From Nocardia asteroides (lineage in GTDB: Bacteria > Actinomycetota > Actinomycetes > Mycobacteriales > Mycobacteriaceae): 64,000 nucleotides of DNA. Under the pieces are notes generated by a model. It saw only the letters and a list, made by a program, of their open reading frames with translations. It searched no databases and had not been told where the DNA came from. Positions 1-8,751 of this stretch are shown here, one piece after another. Every line of letters starts with the position of its first letter. Position 1 is the first letter of the stretch. The position numbers and the translations under genes were made by a program. The stretch lies in contig NZ_CP089214.1 of NCBI RefSeq assembly GCF_021183625.1, positions 930,001 through 994,000 of the forward strand. Direction: 5' to 3'.

Positions 1-810
1 GCTCGGGCCGATCCGGGCGAGCAGCGCCTCGACCTCGACCAGGAACGGGAGCACGCCGTCGCCGGTGAAGTACTCGGCGGGCGGGCGCGCCTGCACCAGC
101 TCGGAGCCGTTCTCCACGATGGCGCTCAGCGTCACGCCGAACTCGCCGAAGAGCGGCCCGGCCGCGGCGAGCGACGGCCCCATCCAGTCGATGTCGCCGC
201 CGAGCGCCTGCAGGTCGGCGAAGAGCTGCCGCAGCTGCGCGGAGCGGCCGAGCAGCGTCGCCGCCAGCAGCGTCGTCGAGCGCTGCAGGGTCTGCACGGC
301 GGCGTCGGTGCCGTCGAGCGCCTGGTCGAAGGTGCCGACGAGACTCGCCATGGTCTCCGGCCGGATCTGGTTCAGCAGCTCGACCATGCGGGTGGAGAGC
401 GCGGTGATGGTGGTCGGCAGCTGCACCCGGTCGGCCGGAACCTGCTGCCCGTCGGCGAGATACGGCCCGGTGTCGGAGTCGGGGGCGAAGCCGACGTAGG
501 GCTCGCCGAGCGCGGAGAGCTGTTCGATGCGCACCTCGCCCGCCACCGGGATGCGGTAGCGGTCGTCGATGGCGAGCCGGACCAGCACCCCGGACGGCTC
601 CGTGCGCACCTCCTCGGTGCGCCCGACCTGGATGCCGTGCAGCAGCACCGGCGCGCCGGGGCCGAGCCCGCCGGAGTTCTCCAGGTGCAGGGTGACCCGG
701 ATGTGGTCGCGCCGCGGGTCCAGGTGCAGCACGCCGATACCCATGTAGGCGACGCCGAAGACCAGCACCGCGGCGATGGCGCCGAGCGAGGTGATGCCGC
801 GGACGTTCAC
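1..810 (-). CDS. mceF: Mce family protein MceF (C-terminus beyond window)
   Basis: This is the last gene of the mce operon and encodes a cell-envelope substrate-binding subunit of an Mce lipid importer. I translated it from a GTG at 808-810, which overlaps the TGA of mceE by four bases (GTGA). It is open for 270 codons to the window edge. The N-terminus has one membrane segment (about residues 5-28), then an MlaD/Mce beta domain with the usual phrase for a pore-lining subunit (GIQVGRTEEV, followed by QLSALGEPYV). A helical Mce tail follows. Only the C-terminus is missing. The six Mce proteins are thought to form a heterohexameric channel to the YrbE permease; the substrate (sterol, fatty acid or other lipid) cannot be told from sequence. 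Confidence 0.9.
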   Translation of the reverse strand, partial: MNVRGITSLGAIAAVLVFGVAYMGIGVLHLDPRRDHIRVTLHLENSGGLGPGAPVLLHGIQVGRTEEVRTEPSGVLVRLAIDDRYRIPVAGEVRIEQLSALGEPYVGFAPDSDTGPYLADGQQVPADRVQLPTTITALSTRMVELLNQIRPETMASLVGTFDQALDGTDAAVQTLQRSTTLLAATLLGRSAQLRQLFADLQALGGDIDWMGPSLAAAGPLFGEFGVTLSAIVENGSELVQARPPAEYFTGDGVLPFLVEVEALLARIGPS

Positions 811-1850
811 CGGACCGCTCCGATCATGCGCAGGGTGTCGACGATGCGGCCGGTCTGCTCCTCCGGGGACATTCCGGAGGAGCCGACCGTCACCTTGGTC
901 AGGTCCAGCTTCGGGCCGTGTTCGGTGTACGGGATCACCTTGGTCTGGAGAAGGTCGGTGAGCTTCTTCAGGTTCGAGGGCGCGGTGGTGTCGAGCGGGG
1001 CGGCGCCGAAGAGCACCGGAACCACCGCGCGCACCGTGTCCTCCAGCGCGGCGAGCAGCGGGCCCAGCCAGGCGGTGCTCGGGCCGACCGGGCCGAGCGA
1101 GGTGAGCACGAAGATCACCCCGATCTGGGCGTTCATGGCGTCGGTGGTCTGCTGCACGCCGTAGGGGGTGAGCAGCTCGGAGATGACGGGGGCGTTGTCC
1201 AGCACGCCCTGCTGGACAACGGCCTCGAGTCCGTGCAGCACGCCGTCGAGCGCCTCCGCGTTCACCGCGAGGTCGGTGAGGTCGGCGCCGACGGTCTCGG
1301 CGAGCCGGGCGGTGTCGCGCGGGTCGGCGGGGAGCACCCCGTTCATGGTGCGCACCAGGCCCTGGAGGTCGGTGACGGCGCCGCTGCCGATGAAGACCGA
1401 GAGCGCGGCCAGGATGTCCTCGATCAGCGGGGGCTGGGTGGTGTCGGCGAGCGGGATGGTGCCGCCGGGTTCCAGCCTGCCCGCGGCGGGCGCGGCGGGT
1501 TCGGTGAGCGCGATGTGCACGTCGCCGAGCGGGGTCTCCTGGCGCAGCTCCGCCCTGGTGCCGAGCGGCAACCGCACGGCGTCGCGGACCTCGATGTCGG
1601 CGATCACGAAACCCGGCCGCGCGCTTCCGGTTCCGGCGTCGACCACGGTGACGCCGGTGAGTTCGCCGACCCGAACGCCGTCGGCGATCACCTTGGCGCC
1701 GGTCGGCAGGTTGAGCACATTGCCGAACTCGATGCGCAGCGGGTAGGTGGGGCCGTCCACACCGGCGCCGGGCACCGGCAGCTCGGCGGGGCGGAAGGAG
1801 CAGCCGGCCAGTACCAGCACGGTGCCCACCGCGAGCAGCAGCCGCTTCAT
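807..1850 (-). CDS. mceE: Mce lipoprotein MceE
   Basis: Fifth Mce subunit, 347 aa. The N-terminus is a lipoprotein signal, with lipobox LAGC at residues 14-17, so Cys17 should be lipidated. This is the usual property of the MceE/LprK member of mce operons. An MlaD beta domain spans about residues 38-115 (GAKVIADGVRVGELTGV), followed by a long helical region. Its ATG overlaps the mceD stop by four bases (ATGA) and its own stop overlaps mceF by four. It is therefore translationally coupled within a single operon and probably anchors the Mce complex at the outer face of the membrane. Confidence 0.92.
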   Translation of the reverse strand: MKRLLLAVGTVLVLAGCSFRPAELPVPGAGVDGPTYPLRIEFGNVLNLPTGAKVIADGVRVGELTGVTVVDAGTGSARPGFVIADIEVRDAVRLPLGTRAELRQETPLGDVHIALTEPAAPAAGRLEPGGTIPLADTTQPPLIEDILAALSVFIGSGAVTDLQGLVRTMNGVLPADPRDTARLAETVGADLTDLAVNAEALDGVLHGLEAVVQQGVLDNAPVISELLTPYGVQQTTDAMNAQIGVIFVLTSLGPVGPSTAWLGPLLAALEDTVRAVVPVLFGAAPLDTTAPSNLKKLTDLLQTKVIPYTEHGPKLDLTKVTVGSSGMSPEEQTGRIVDTLRMIGAVR

Positions 1851-2947
1851 CGGGCGCTCACCGCCCCGAGCAGCAGCGCCGGGATCGGCACCCGGATCGC
1901 CCCCGAGGCCGCGACCGGGCAGGGCTGCCCGAGCGCGAGCAGCCCCGCGCAGATCTGCGCGGTCTCCGCCGCCGGGAGGGCGAGCGCCGTTGGCGCGTAG
2001 CCGATCTCGGTGCGGCCGGTGACCGGGTCGGCCGCACTCGCGAAGCCGGTGGCGATGGCCGGCGTCCGCTCGAGCAGCCCGGCCAGTGAGCCGACCCCGG
2101 CGGCGAGCAGCGCGGGCAGGTCCGGGATCTGGTTCAGACTGCGCACGGCGGGGGTGACGAAGAGCCGGACGACGTCGTTGAGCTGCGGCAGCACCGAGGC
2201 CAGGTCGTCGACGAGCTGGATGATGGGCGGGAAGGCGATGGTCACGATGTCGGTGAAGGTCGGCGGCAGCTCGGTGACCACGTTCTCGACCGTGGCCCAG
2301 CCGTTGCGGGCCCGGTGCACCAGGGCGGTGAGCGCGTCGATGAGCGCTCCGATGTGGTCGATGGCGGCCTGCGGGGAGTTCAGTGCGCGGGCCAGCTCGC
2401 CGAGCAGGGTGTTGAGCTCGGCGCCGGTGCCCGCGGTGGCGGCGTCGAGGCCGTCCAGCCCGGCGCCGAGCGCGCCGCGCTGCGCGGGGTCGTCGACACC
2501 GTTGAGCTGGTCGGCGAGGCCGGCGAGCGCGTCGAAGGTGCGCGAAAGGCTCTGCGGGGTGAGCGCCCTGCTGATGCAGGCGGCCGGGTTACGGCCGGGC
2601 CCATCGGGTTCGGGGCCGACGAGCTCGAGCTTGCGGTCGGCGAGCACGGTGTCGTTGACGGTGACCGCGCCGACGTCCGCCGGCAGTTTGCGGTCCGCGC
2701 GCACGGTGAAGCGCACCCGGGCGGCGTTGCCGAGCGGTTCGATCCCGGTGACCTCGCCGACCCGGACGCCGTAGACGGTGACGGCGCTGCCCTCGTAGAG
2801 CCCGATGCTGTCCGGCATGTCGGCGCAGTAGCCGCGGGTCTCCGGGGCCGGGCGCAGCAGCGCGAACCCGGCGACGGCGACCAGAACCAGGGTGAGCAGC
2901 ACCGCGACCGACATGAAGCCGCGGGAGCCGAGGACGCGGGTCAGCAT
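1847..2947 (-). CDS. mceD: Mce family protein MceD
   Basis: Fourth Mce subunit, 366 aa. It has an N-terminal membrane helix (about residues 12-32) followed by an MlaD domain containing AVTVYGVRVGEVTGIEPL and then the helical Mce domain. The C-terminal third is rich in Ala, Leu and Pro, and ends with a short stretch containing two cysteines (AQICAGLLALGQPCPV), a motif common in MceD/MceF tails. It overlaps mceC by seven bases and mceE by four. The role inferred from the family is a channel-forming or substrate-binding subunit of the lipid importer. Confidence 0.9.
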   Translation of the reverse strand: MLTRVLGSRGFMSVAVLLTLVLVAVAGFALLRPAPETRGYCADMPDSIGLYEGSAVTVYGVRVGEVTGIEPLGNAARVRFTVRADRKLPADVGAVTVNDTVLADRKLELVGPEPDGPGRNPAACISRALTPQSLSRTFDALAGLADQLNGVDDPAQRGALGAGLDGLDAATAGTGAELNTLLGELARALNSPQAAIDHIGALIDALTALVHRARNGWATVENVVTELPPTFTDIVTIAFPPIIQLVDDLASVLPQLNDVVRLFVTPAVRSLNQIPDLPALLAAGVGSLAGLLERTPAIATGFASAADPVTGRTEIGYAPTALALPAAETAQICAGLLALGQPCPVAASGAIRVPIPALLLGAVSAR

Positions 2948-3936
2948 CCCGCTCCCCGCACCGGCACGCAGACGCCCGAGTGGTCGAGCGCGACCCCGCC
3001 GCCGGGCGGCAGCAGCGGGCGCAGCCGGTCGCTCAGCGCGTGCAGCGCGTCGAGCAGCTCGCCCATCCGGCCGCCGAGCTGGTCAAGCTTCGGCATCGCC
3101 TCGGTGAGCGAGCGGGCCTGCGCGGCCCAGGTCTCGTCCCACATCCGCCCCAGCGGGGACAGGCCGTGCAGGACCGCGGTGAGGTCGTTCAGCGCCTGCG
3201 CGATCTCGGTCTTGTAGGTGGTGACGATGGATTCCAGCGTGCCCAGGTTGTTCACCAGCTGCACCAGCACATCGGAGCTCCCGTTCAGGGCGGTCAGGTA
3301 TTCGTCGGCGACGGTGAGGGCACGGGAGATGTCGGCGTTCTGCTGATCCATGATCCCGACCAGGTCGCCGACGGCGCGGACGGCGGAGCGCACCGCCTCC
3401 GGGCTGCCGTCGATCGACCCGGCCAGCGTCGCCAGGTTCTGTCGCAGCAGCCCGCCGTCGACCGCACGGACCGGGGCGATGGCGGCCTCGAAGACCGCGG
3501 TCAGGTTGTAGGGCAGCAGGACTCGCTCGCGCGGGATCACCCGGTCGCCGAGCGGCTCGCTGCCCGCCGGCTCCAGCGCGAGGTAGTAGCCGCCGACCAC
3601 GGTGAGCATCCGGACCCCGAGCGCGGTGCCGTCGCCGACGAAGACCTCGTCGTCCACGGTGAAGGTCATCCGCACCCGGTCCGGCAGCAGGGTCAGCGAG
3701 CGCACCTCGCCGACCGGGATGCCTGCCAGCCGCACGTCGTCGCCCTCCCGGATCGAGCCGGCCTGCGCGATGTCGGCGCTGTAGGTGCGGGTGGCGTCGG
3801 TGCCGCGGACGTAGACCACGCCGACCCCGGTGACCAGCAGCGCCGAGAGACAGAGCCCGGTGATGCCCCAGCGCAGGTCGGTGCCGTGTTCGTCGGGTTT
3901 CCGCTGCGGATCGCGGCCGCGTTTCAGGAACGGCAC
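2941..3936 (-). CDS. mceC: Mce family protein MceC
   Basis: Third Mce subunit, 331 aa, starting with GTG inside the 3' end of mceB (13-base overlap). A short basic cytoplasmic N-terminus precedes one membrane helix (about residues 22-42). The MlaD domain (EGDDVRLAGIPVGEVRSLTL) and a long helical domain follow. The C-terminus carries a Cys pair (GVCVPVRGAGC), as several MceC proteins do. The overlaps and the constant gene order yrbEA-yrbEB-mceA-F support the assignment by position as well as by sequence. Confidence 0.9.
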   Translation of the reverse strand: MPFLKRGRDPQRKPDEHGTDLRWGITGLCLSALLVTGVGVVYVRGTDATRTYSADIAQAGSIREGDDVRLAGIPVGEVRSLTLLPDRVRMTFTVDDEVFVGDGTALGVRMLTVVGGYYLALEPAGSEPLGDRVIPRERVLLPYNLTAVFEAAIAPVRAVDGGLLRQNLATLAGSIDGSPEAVRSAVRAVGDLVGIMDQQNADISRALTVADEYLTALNGSSDVLVQLVNNLGTLESIVTTYKTEIAQALNDLTAVLHGLSPLGRMWDETWAAQARSLTEAMPKLDQLGGRMGELLDALHALSDRLRPLLPPGGGVALDHSGVCVPVRGAGC

Positions 3937-4919
3937 AGCAGCACCCCCTGCCCGGCGATCAGCACCTGCAGCGGTGCGGGCGCGGTGGCCGCGCCCTGTG
4001 AGCAGGACTCCGGGCCCGCGGCGGGCACGGCGGCGGCCATGGCCTGGATCAGCCCCGGCAGCCGGTCGAAGACCTCGGTGGCGGTCGCCGGGTCCGGGAA
4101 GGCCCGGCGCAGTGCGGCATCCAGGTCGCGGCCGGGTTCGCCGGTGATGCCGAGGACCGTGAGGATGTCGCGGATGGGCTGGATGACCGGCGGGATCGCC
4201 AGCGAGAAGTCGACCAGCCCCGGCAGTTTCTGGCCGATGGCGGTGAAGAGGTTGGTCAGGTTGGTGAGCAGCTGGACGGCGTTGCCGGAGCGGCCGCCGA
4301 GCGTATCGGCCATCCGGGAGAGGTTGCCGACCAGGATGGAGAGCACCGCCTGGCGGTCGGTGGCGTAGCGGCTGAGCCGGTCGATGGCGTCCAGCGCGGG
4401 GCCGAGGCCGGAGCCGTTGCCCTGCAGCACCGCGAGCAGGCTCTCGGTGAACCGGTTCAGCTCGCCGGGCGAGAGCTGGGCCAGCACCGGCTGCAATCCG
4501 TTGAACAGCGTGGTGATGTCGAAGGCGGGCACGGTCTGCGCGGTGGTGAACTCGGTGCCCGGGTCCCGTTCGGCGGTGGGGCGCTCCGGCTGCACGATCT
4601 CCAGGTACCGGAAGCCGGTCAGGTTCTGGTAGCGGATGGCGACGGTGGAGCCGGTGAAGACCGGGTGCGCGCGCTGCACGGTGAACCCGGCCCTGGCCAG
4701 CGTGCCGTCCAGCTCCAGCCGCTCGACCTTGCCGACCTGCACGCCGTAGATCCGCACGTCGTCGCCGACGCGCAGGCCGTTGGCGTCGGTGAAGAGCGCG
4801 GTGAAGGTGGCCGTCTCGCCCTCGACCGGCCGCTCCACCAGCTGGAACACCCCCACCAGGGCGAGCACCATCACCGCGACGGCGGCGGCGACGCGCAGCA
4901 GCAGCGCCCGCGTGCTCAT
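3924..4919 (-). CDS. mceB: Mce family protein MceB
   Basis: Second Mce subunit, 331 aa. It has an N-terminal membrane helix (residues 6-26), then an MlaD/Mce domain beginning about residue 38 with the conserved phrase GLRVGDDVRIYGVQVGKVE. The helical Mce region runs to the C-terminus, which has two Cys residues (ESCSQG and VLLCRS). The ATG shares one base with the mceA stop. No second mceB-like gene is in the window, so the operon has the standard one-of-each composition. Confidence 0.9.
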   Translation of the reverse strand: MSTRALLLRVAAAVAVMVLALVGVFQLVERPVEGETATFTALFTDANGLRVGDDVRIYGVQVGKVERLELDGTLARAGFTVQRAHPVFTGSTVAIRYQNLTGFRYLEIVQPERPTAERDPGTEFTTAQTVPAFDITTLFNGLQPVLAQLSPGELNRFTESLLAVLQGNGSGLGPALDAIDRLSRYATDRQAVLSILVGNLSRMADTLGGRSGNAVQLLTNLTNLFTAIGQKLPGLVDFSLAIPPVIQPIRDILTVLGITGEPGRDLDAALRRAFPDPATATEVFDRLPGLIQAMAAAVPAAGPESCSQGAATAPAPLQVLIAGQGVLLCRS

Positions 4920-5962
4920 CAGCGGCCCGCCACGAGCGCCGCCAGCGGCCCGGCCAGCCCGGGGACCACGGCCAGCTCGACCTCGACGGTCAGCACCGGC
5001 CCGTCCGGGCCCGCCCGGAAGGCGCGGGCCAGCCGGTCGAGCAGTTCGGTGAGCCGGGCGCCGGTGGCGTCCGGGTCGCCGACGGTCCGCGGGATCTGGT
5101 TCAGCACGGTGGTGGCGATCGGGAGCAGCCCCTCGAAGTGCGGGCGGGCGGTGGTGAAGGTCTGGGTGACCACCGGGAGCAGCTGGTGGTCGATGCCGCC
5201 GAACATCTCCTCGAACCGCGCGAGGTTCTCCGGGGTGCGGAAGTACTCGTTGCTGTAGGCGGCGTTCAGCACGTCGAGCCCGCCGGTGAGCATCGGCGGC
5301 AGCCCGGCCAGCGCGGAGCCGTACCGCGCGAGCAGGAGCGACGGCGGGAGCTCGCGGGTCTCCACGTAGGCGCGGACGGTGGCGCCGATGGCCTGCAGCA
5401 GCGGGGTGAAGGCGCCGACGTCGCGGGAGAGCGTGCCGATGAGCCGCGCCAGCTCCGGGGTGAGGACCGAGTCGGTCAGCATGCCGGTCGATTTCAGCAG
5501 CGCGGCGAGGGTGGCGTCGCGCACCCGGCTCGACTCCGGCCCGGTCAGGTCGACGGTGGCGCCGTCGGTGAGCGCGGAGCCGCCCGGGTTCGACCGCAGT
5601 TGCAGTGCGGTGATCCCGAAGAGGTTGTCCGGGGCGTACTCCAGGCTCACCGCATCGGTGAGGCCGAAGAGCCGGGAGCCGGAGAGCGCCAGCTCGACGG
5701 TCTTGCGGCCGGGTCCGGCGGTGTCGATGGCCAGCACCGAGCCGATCCGCACGCCGTCCAGCCGGACGTCGGTGCCCGGCTCGACGCCCGCGCCGACCGC
5801 GCCGGTCACCAGCCCCACCCGGATCTCGTCGGCGGCCCGGCTCTCCGGGACCAGCCGCCAGCCGAGCAGCAGCACGACGGCGAGCGCGACGGTGCCGAGC
5901 CCGATGGCGCGGGCGCGGCGGGGTCCGACCTCGGTGCCGGACAACGTATAAGCAGGCATCAC
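4919..5962 (-). CDS. mceA: Mce family protein MceA
   Basis: First Mce subunit, 347 aa if GTG 5962 is used; ATG 5959 is the next codon and equally likely. A membrane helix lies at about residues 18-38. The MlaD domain follows (GTDVRLDGVRIGSVLAID), then the helical region typical of Mce1A/Mce4A. It starts one base after the yrbEB stop, with no room for its own promoter, so it is co-transcribed with the permease genes. Mce A subunits bind the lipid substrate in studied mycobacterial systems. Here the substrate is unknown; no sterol-catabolism genes are nearby. Confidence 0.9.
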   Translation of the reverse strand: MMPAYTLSGTEVGPRRARAIGLGTVALAVVLLLGWRLVPESRAADEIRVGLVTGAVGAGVEPGTDVRLDGVRIGSVLAIDTAGPGRKTVELALSGSRLFGLTDAVSLEYAPDNLFGITALQLRSNPGGSALTDGATVDLTGPESSRVRDATLAALLKSTGMLTDSVLTPELARLIGTLSRDVGAFTPLLQAIGATVRAYVETRELPPSLLLARYGSALAGLPPMLTGGLDVLNAAYSNEYFRTPENLARFEEMFGGIDHQLLPVVTQTFTTARPHFEGLLPIATTVLNQIPRTVGDPDATGARLTELLDRLARAFRAGPDGPVLTVEVELAVVPGLAGPLAALVAGR

Positions 5963-5963
5963 A

Positions 5964-6827
5964 TCATCCGGTGAACGAGATCGGGGACTGGAAGCCCCAG
6001 AGCAGAATGGTGGCGACCATGTCCAGGGCGATGATTGAGACCAGGCTCGCCCGGATGGCCCGGCCGGAGCCGATGCCGACGCCCTCCGGCCCGCCGGTGG
6101 CGAAGTAGCCCTGGTAGCTGTGGATCAGCACGACGGCGACGGCGAAGATCATCACCTTGATCGTCGCGGCGACCACGTCCCAGCTCAGCACGAACTGGTC
6201 GAAGTAGTGGTCGTAGGTGCCCGACGGGGTGCCGTGCACGACGGTGACGACGAGCTCGCAGGAGAGGTAGCTCAGGATCAGCGCGACGACGAAGGCCGGT
6301 GCCACCGCGACGATCCCGGCGATCACCCGGGTGGTCACCACGAACGGCACCGAGCGGATGCCGAGCGATTCCAGCGCGTCGATCTCCTCGGAGATCCGCA
6401 TGGAGCCGATCTCGGCGGTCATCCGGCAGCCCGCCTGCGCGGCGAACCCCACCCCGGCGGCGATCGGCGCCAGCTCGCGGGTGATGCCGAACGCGGAGAT
6501 GAGGCCGGAGAGCTGGCCCAGCGAGAGCAGGTTCAGCGCGCTGTAGGCCTCGATACCGATGGAGGCGCCCATCGAGGCGCCGAGCAGCAGCATGAGCGGG
6601 ACGACGCCGCCGCCGATGATGACCGAGCCGCGCCCCCAGGTCATGTCGGTGATCACCGCGACGGTCTGGCGCCGGTAGTGCACCAGCGTGTACGGCACCG
6701 AGGCGAGCACCTGCCAGGCGAAGCCGAGCGCGAAGCCGAGTTCGTCGATCGGCCGCAGCGGGCGCACCCCGTGCGCCATCCGGCTCAGCCGCCTCAGCCC
6801 GGGCGGGGCGTACGGGGCGGCCGTCAT
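5964..6827 (-). CDS. yrbEB: MlaE/YrbE-type ABC permease, YrbEB
   Basis: Integral membrane permease of the Mce importer, 287 aa. The ATG at 6825-6827 shares one base with the yrbEA stop. A longer open frame upstream is Gly/Arg-rich antisense sequence of yrbEA and was rejected. The protein has five or six hydrophobic segments and the MlaE signature around residues 125-165 (RELAPIAAGVGFAAQAGCRM, then EIGSMRISEEIDALESLG). That loop is the known contact with the MceG/MlaF ATPase. No ATPase gene lies in the window; in this group mceG is normally encoded elsewhere and shared. Confidence 0.93.
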   Translation of the reverse strand: MTAAPYAPPGLRRLSRMAHGVRPLRPIDELGFALGFAWQVLASVPYTLVHYRRQTVAVITDMTWGRGSVIIGGGVVPLMLLLGASMGASIGIEAYSALNLLSLGQLSGLISAFGITRELAPIAAGVGFAAQAGCRMTAEIGSMRISEEIDALESLGIRSVPFVVTTRVIAGIVAVAPAFVVALILSYLSCELVVTVVHGTPSGTYDHYFDQFVLSWDVVAATIKVMIFAVAVVLIHSYQGYFATGGPEGVGIGSGRAIRASLVSIIALDMVATILLWGFQSPISFTG

Positions 6828-7645
6828 CACGCCATCCTGACCGGCATGAACATGGTGACCACCTGGGTGATCACCATGTTGAGCACCGCCACCGCCGCCA
6901 CCGACATCACCACCGCCGCGTTCACCCCGTCGGCCACCCCGCGCGGCCCGCCCTTGGCCTCCAGCCCGCGCTGACACGCGATGACGACCACCAGGAAACC
7001 GAAGATCATGGACTTCACCAGCGAGACCCAGATGTCGGCGGTCGTGGTGAAGGAGCCGAAGGACTCCCAGTAGCTGCCCGGGGTGACGTCGAGCGCGGCG
7101 ACCGCGACCACGAAACCGGCGGCGATGCCGACCACGATGATCAGGATGTTCAGCAGCGGCGCCACCACCAGCATGGCCGCGATCCGCGGAACCACCAGGC
7201 GCTGCACCGGATCGACGCCCATCACGCGCAGCGCGTCGACCTCCTCGCGGACGGTGCGCGCGCCGAGGTCGGCGGCGATGGCCGCGGCGCCTGCGCCGCC
7301 GAGCAGCATGGCCGCCGCCATCGGCGCGCCCTGCTTGATCACCCCGAGCCCGCCCGCCGCGCCGATCATGGTGTCGGCGCCGAGCTGGGAGACGATATTG
7401 CCGACCTGCGCGGAGAGGATCACCCCGAACGGGATGGCCATGAGCACGGCGGGCACCGCGGTGACGCTGATCAGGAACCAGGCCTGGGCCAGGCTCTCGC
7501 GCACCTGGAAGCGCAGCCGGGCGGCGTCGGCGGTGCCGATCCGCACCGCCGAGGTGCCGATCCGCAGCCCCCGCCCGAGCGTGGCCAGGCTGGACAGCAC
7601 GGTTCCGGAGAAGTTGCGGCGCAGCACCGTCGCATTGGACGCCAT
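6827..7645 (-). CDS. yrbEA: MlaE/YrbE-type ABC permease, YrbEA
   Basis: First gene of the mce operon, 272 aa, a paralogue of YrbEB. I chose ATG 7645 over an upstream in-frame start because a strong GGAGGG ribosome site lies six bases before it. Several membrane helices are visible, plus the MlaE loop (DLGARTVREEVDALRVMGVDPV at about residues 150-171, read in two parts) that couples to the shared ATPase. YrbEA and YrbEB together should form the inner-membrane permease on which the six Mce proteins sit. A likely promoter lies just upstream. Confidence 0.93.
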   Translation of the reverse strand: MASNATVLRRNFSGTVLSSLATLGRGLRIGTSAVRIGTADAARLRFQVRESLAQAWFLISVTAVPAVLMAIPFGVILSAQVGNIVSQLGADTMIGAAGGLGVIKQGAPMAAAMLLGGAGAAAIAADLGARTVREEVDALRVMGVDPVQRLVVPRIAAMLVVAPLLNILIIVVGIAAGFVVAVAALDVTPGSYWESFGSFTTTADIWVSLVKSMIFGFLVVVIACQRGLEAKGGPRGVADGVNAAVVMSVAAVAVLNMVITQVVTMFMPVRMA

Positions 7646-7659
7646 CGACCCTCCGTCGT

Positions 7660-7705
7660 ACCGGGACACTGATCCGAACTATAGACCAGACACTTGTCCA
7701 GAAGT
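7660..7705 (-). promoter_or_regulatory. Probable promoter and small operator of the mce operon
   Basis: On the minus strand a TATAGT hexamer (7678-7683) sits about 33 bases before the yrbEA start codon and would serve as a -10 box. The matching -35 is weak. Just upstream is a perfect ten-base inverted repeat GACA-CT-TGTC (7689-7698) that could be a regulator site. The sequence does not match the KstR consensus known from cholesterol-linked mce4 operons. Promoter and operator are inferences. Confidence 0.4.
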
Positions 7706-7766
7706 TACTACGGAGAGGTGATGGAGCGCAATCGAAAGGTCGGTTTACGGTGTCGGAAAGAATATT

Positions 7767-8180
7767 TCAGGCGGCCGGAGCGCAGAGCTCGACGGTGGTC
7801 CCGGAGTCGAGGATGGTGAGGCGGGTGTACGTGGTCAGCTCACGCATGAGCGCCAGGCCGCGACCGCGTAGCTGGGTCGCCTTCGATGCACGAATCCGCG
7901 CGCGCGGGATCCAGCGCCCGCTGTCGGTGACGGTGACCCGGACCTCGCCCCGGCGCAGCTCCGCGACCAGTCGGACCGGGCCGCGGTCGCCGCGGTGGCC
8001 GTGCTCGACGGAGTTGGTGCACGCCTCCCCCACGGCGAGAAGCAGGTCGTAGGCGCGGTCCTGGTCGGCCACCGCGCCTGCCAGCCAGCCGCGCAGCCTG
8101 CTGCGCACCGCGGGCAACTCCTCGGCGGCAGCCGGGAACTCGATCCGCAGCGCGGCCTGGTCTCCCTCGGTTCCGATCAT
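7767..8180 (-). CDS. RsbW-like anti-sigma factor / serine kinase
   Basis: A 137-aa GHKL ATPase domain protein (HATPase_c_2) of the RsbW/SpoIIAB type. These bind and inhibit an alternative sigma factor and phosphorylate a STAS antagonist. The N-box (LLLAVGEACTNSVEHG, about residues 46-61, with Glu52 and Asn56) and the G1 box (VTDSGRW, with Asp86) are visible, followed by RGRGLALM as the G2 box. The start ATG 8180 has GAGGAGG in front; the longer open frame upstream is antisense to the STAS gene. It is divergent from the STAS gene 160 bp away, which is its likely partner. No sigma factor gene is adjacent. Confidence 0.85.
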   Translation of the reverse strand: MIGTEGDQAALRIEFPAAAEELPAVRSRLRGWLAGAVADQDRAYDLLLAVGEACTNSVEHGHRGDRGPVRLVAELRRGEVRVTVTDSGRWIPRARIRASKATQLRGRGLALMRELTTYTRLTILDSGTTVELCAPAA

Positions 8181-8343
8181 GCTTCCTCCTCGTCGTTCCA
8201 GGGCGTACCCGCCCGGGCCGGGATCACACCTGCCCGCCGCTGCCGCCGGTGTGACGCCGCTACCAGCGCCGATAGAGCAGCCGGGTACTGGGTAACCCTG
8301 CGACAAATCGGTGCAGGGACCACGGCGGAAGGGCTTGGACGGC

Positions 8344-8676
8344 ATGGGGCAGCAGTGGTCCGGATTCGAGATCGCGACCGAAGCGCGCGACACCGCCGTG
8401 GTGGTCACGGCCGCGGGCGAGGTGGACATGGTGACGGCGGTACGGCTCAGGGAGGCGCTGGACGCGGCGCAGCGCACATCGGGAATCCCGACGGTGCTCG
8501 ACCTCTCGCGCATCGACTTCTTCGACTCCTCCGGGCTGGAGGTGCTGGTCGACCTGCACCACCGCGCCCGGCTGCGGGTCGTCGCCTCGGCGGCGGTGCG
8601 CCGCCCGCTCGGCGTCACCGGGCTGGACCGGGTGCTCGACGTCTACGACGATCTGGCGGCCGCGCTCGCCGGTTAG
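8344..8676 (+). CDS. STAS-domain anti-anti-sigma factor
   Basis: A 110-aa single-domain STAS protein like SpoIIAA/RsbV. The phosphoacceptor motif DSSGL sits at residues 61-65, so Ser62 would be phosphorylated by the kinase and the unphosphorylated form would release the sigma factor. The start is ATG 8344 with GGAAGGG about ten bases upstream; a GTG at 8311 in the same frame is possible but has no ribosome site. It is divergent from the RsbW-like gene, and the two probably form one partner-switching module for stress control. Confidence 0.85.
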   Translation: MGQQWSGFEIATEARDTAVVVTAAGEVDMVTAVRLREALDAAQRTSGIPTVLDLSRIDFFDSSGLEVLVDLHHRARLRVVASAAVRRPLGVTGLDRVLDVYDDLAAALAG

Positions 8677-8693
8677 CCGGATCACGCGGTGGC

Positions 8694-8730
8694 TGTGTAA
8701 CATACACACGAATCATGTGTACGTTACACA
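8694..8730. promoter_or_regulatory. 37-bp palindromic operator upstream of the MFS pump
   Basis: The sequence from TGTGTAAC (8694) to GTTACACA (8730) is an inverted repeat centred on 8712. Sixteen of eighteen base pairs match; the mismatches are at 8702/8722 and 8709/8715. It contains an inner repeat TACACA...TGTGTA. It ends 21 bases before the pump's ATG and only 10 bases before its ribosome site, so a bound repressor would block the promoter. The length and symmetry fit two TetR- or MarR-type dimers. The regulator is not obviously encoded next door; the nearest candidates are the AraC genes downstream. Confidence 0.75.
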
Positions 8731-8751
8731 TCGGCGCTGCGAGGAGTGGGC

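Noticed and set aside
6828..6977. Extended N-terminus for YrbEB
   Set aside because: The extra 50 residues are Gly/Arg-rich sequence lying in the yrbEA gene. The ATG at 6827 touching the yrbEA stop is the natural start.
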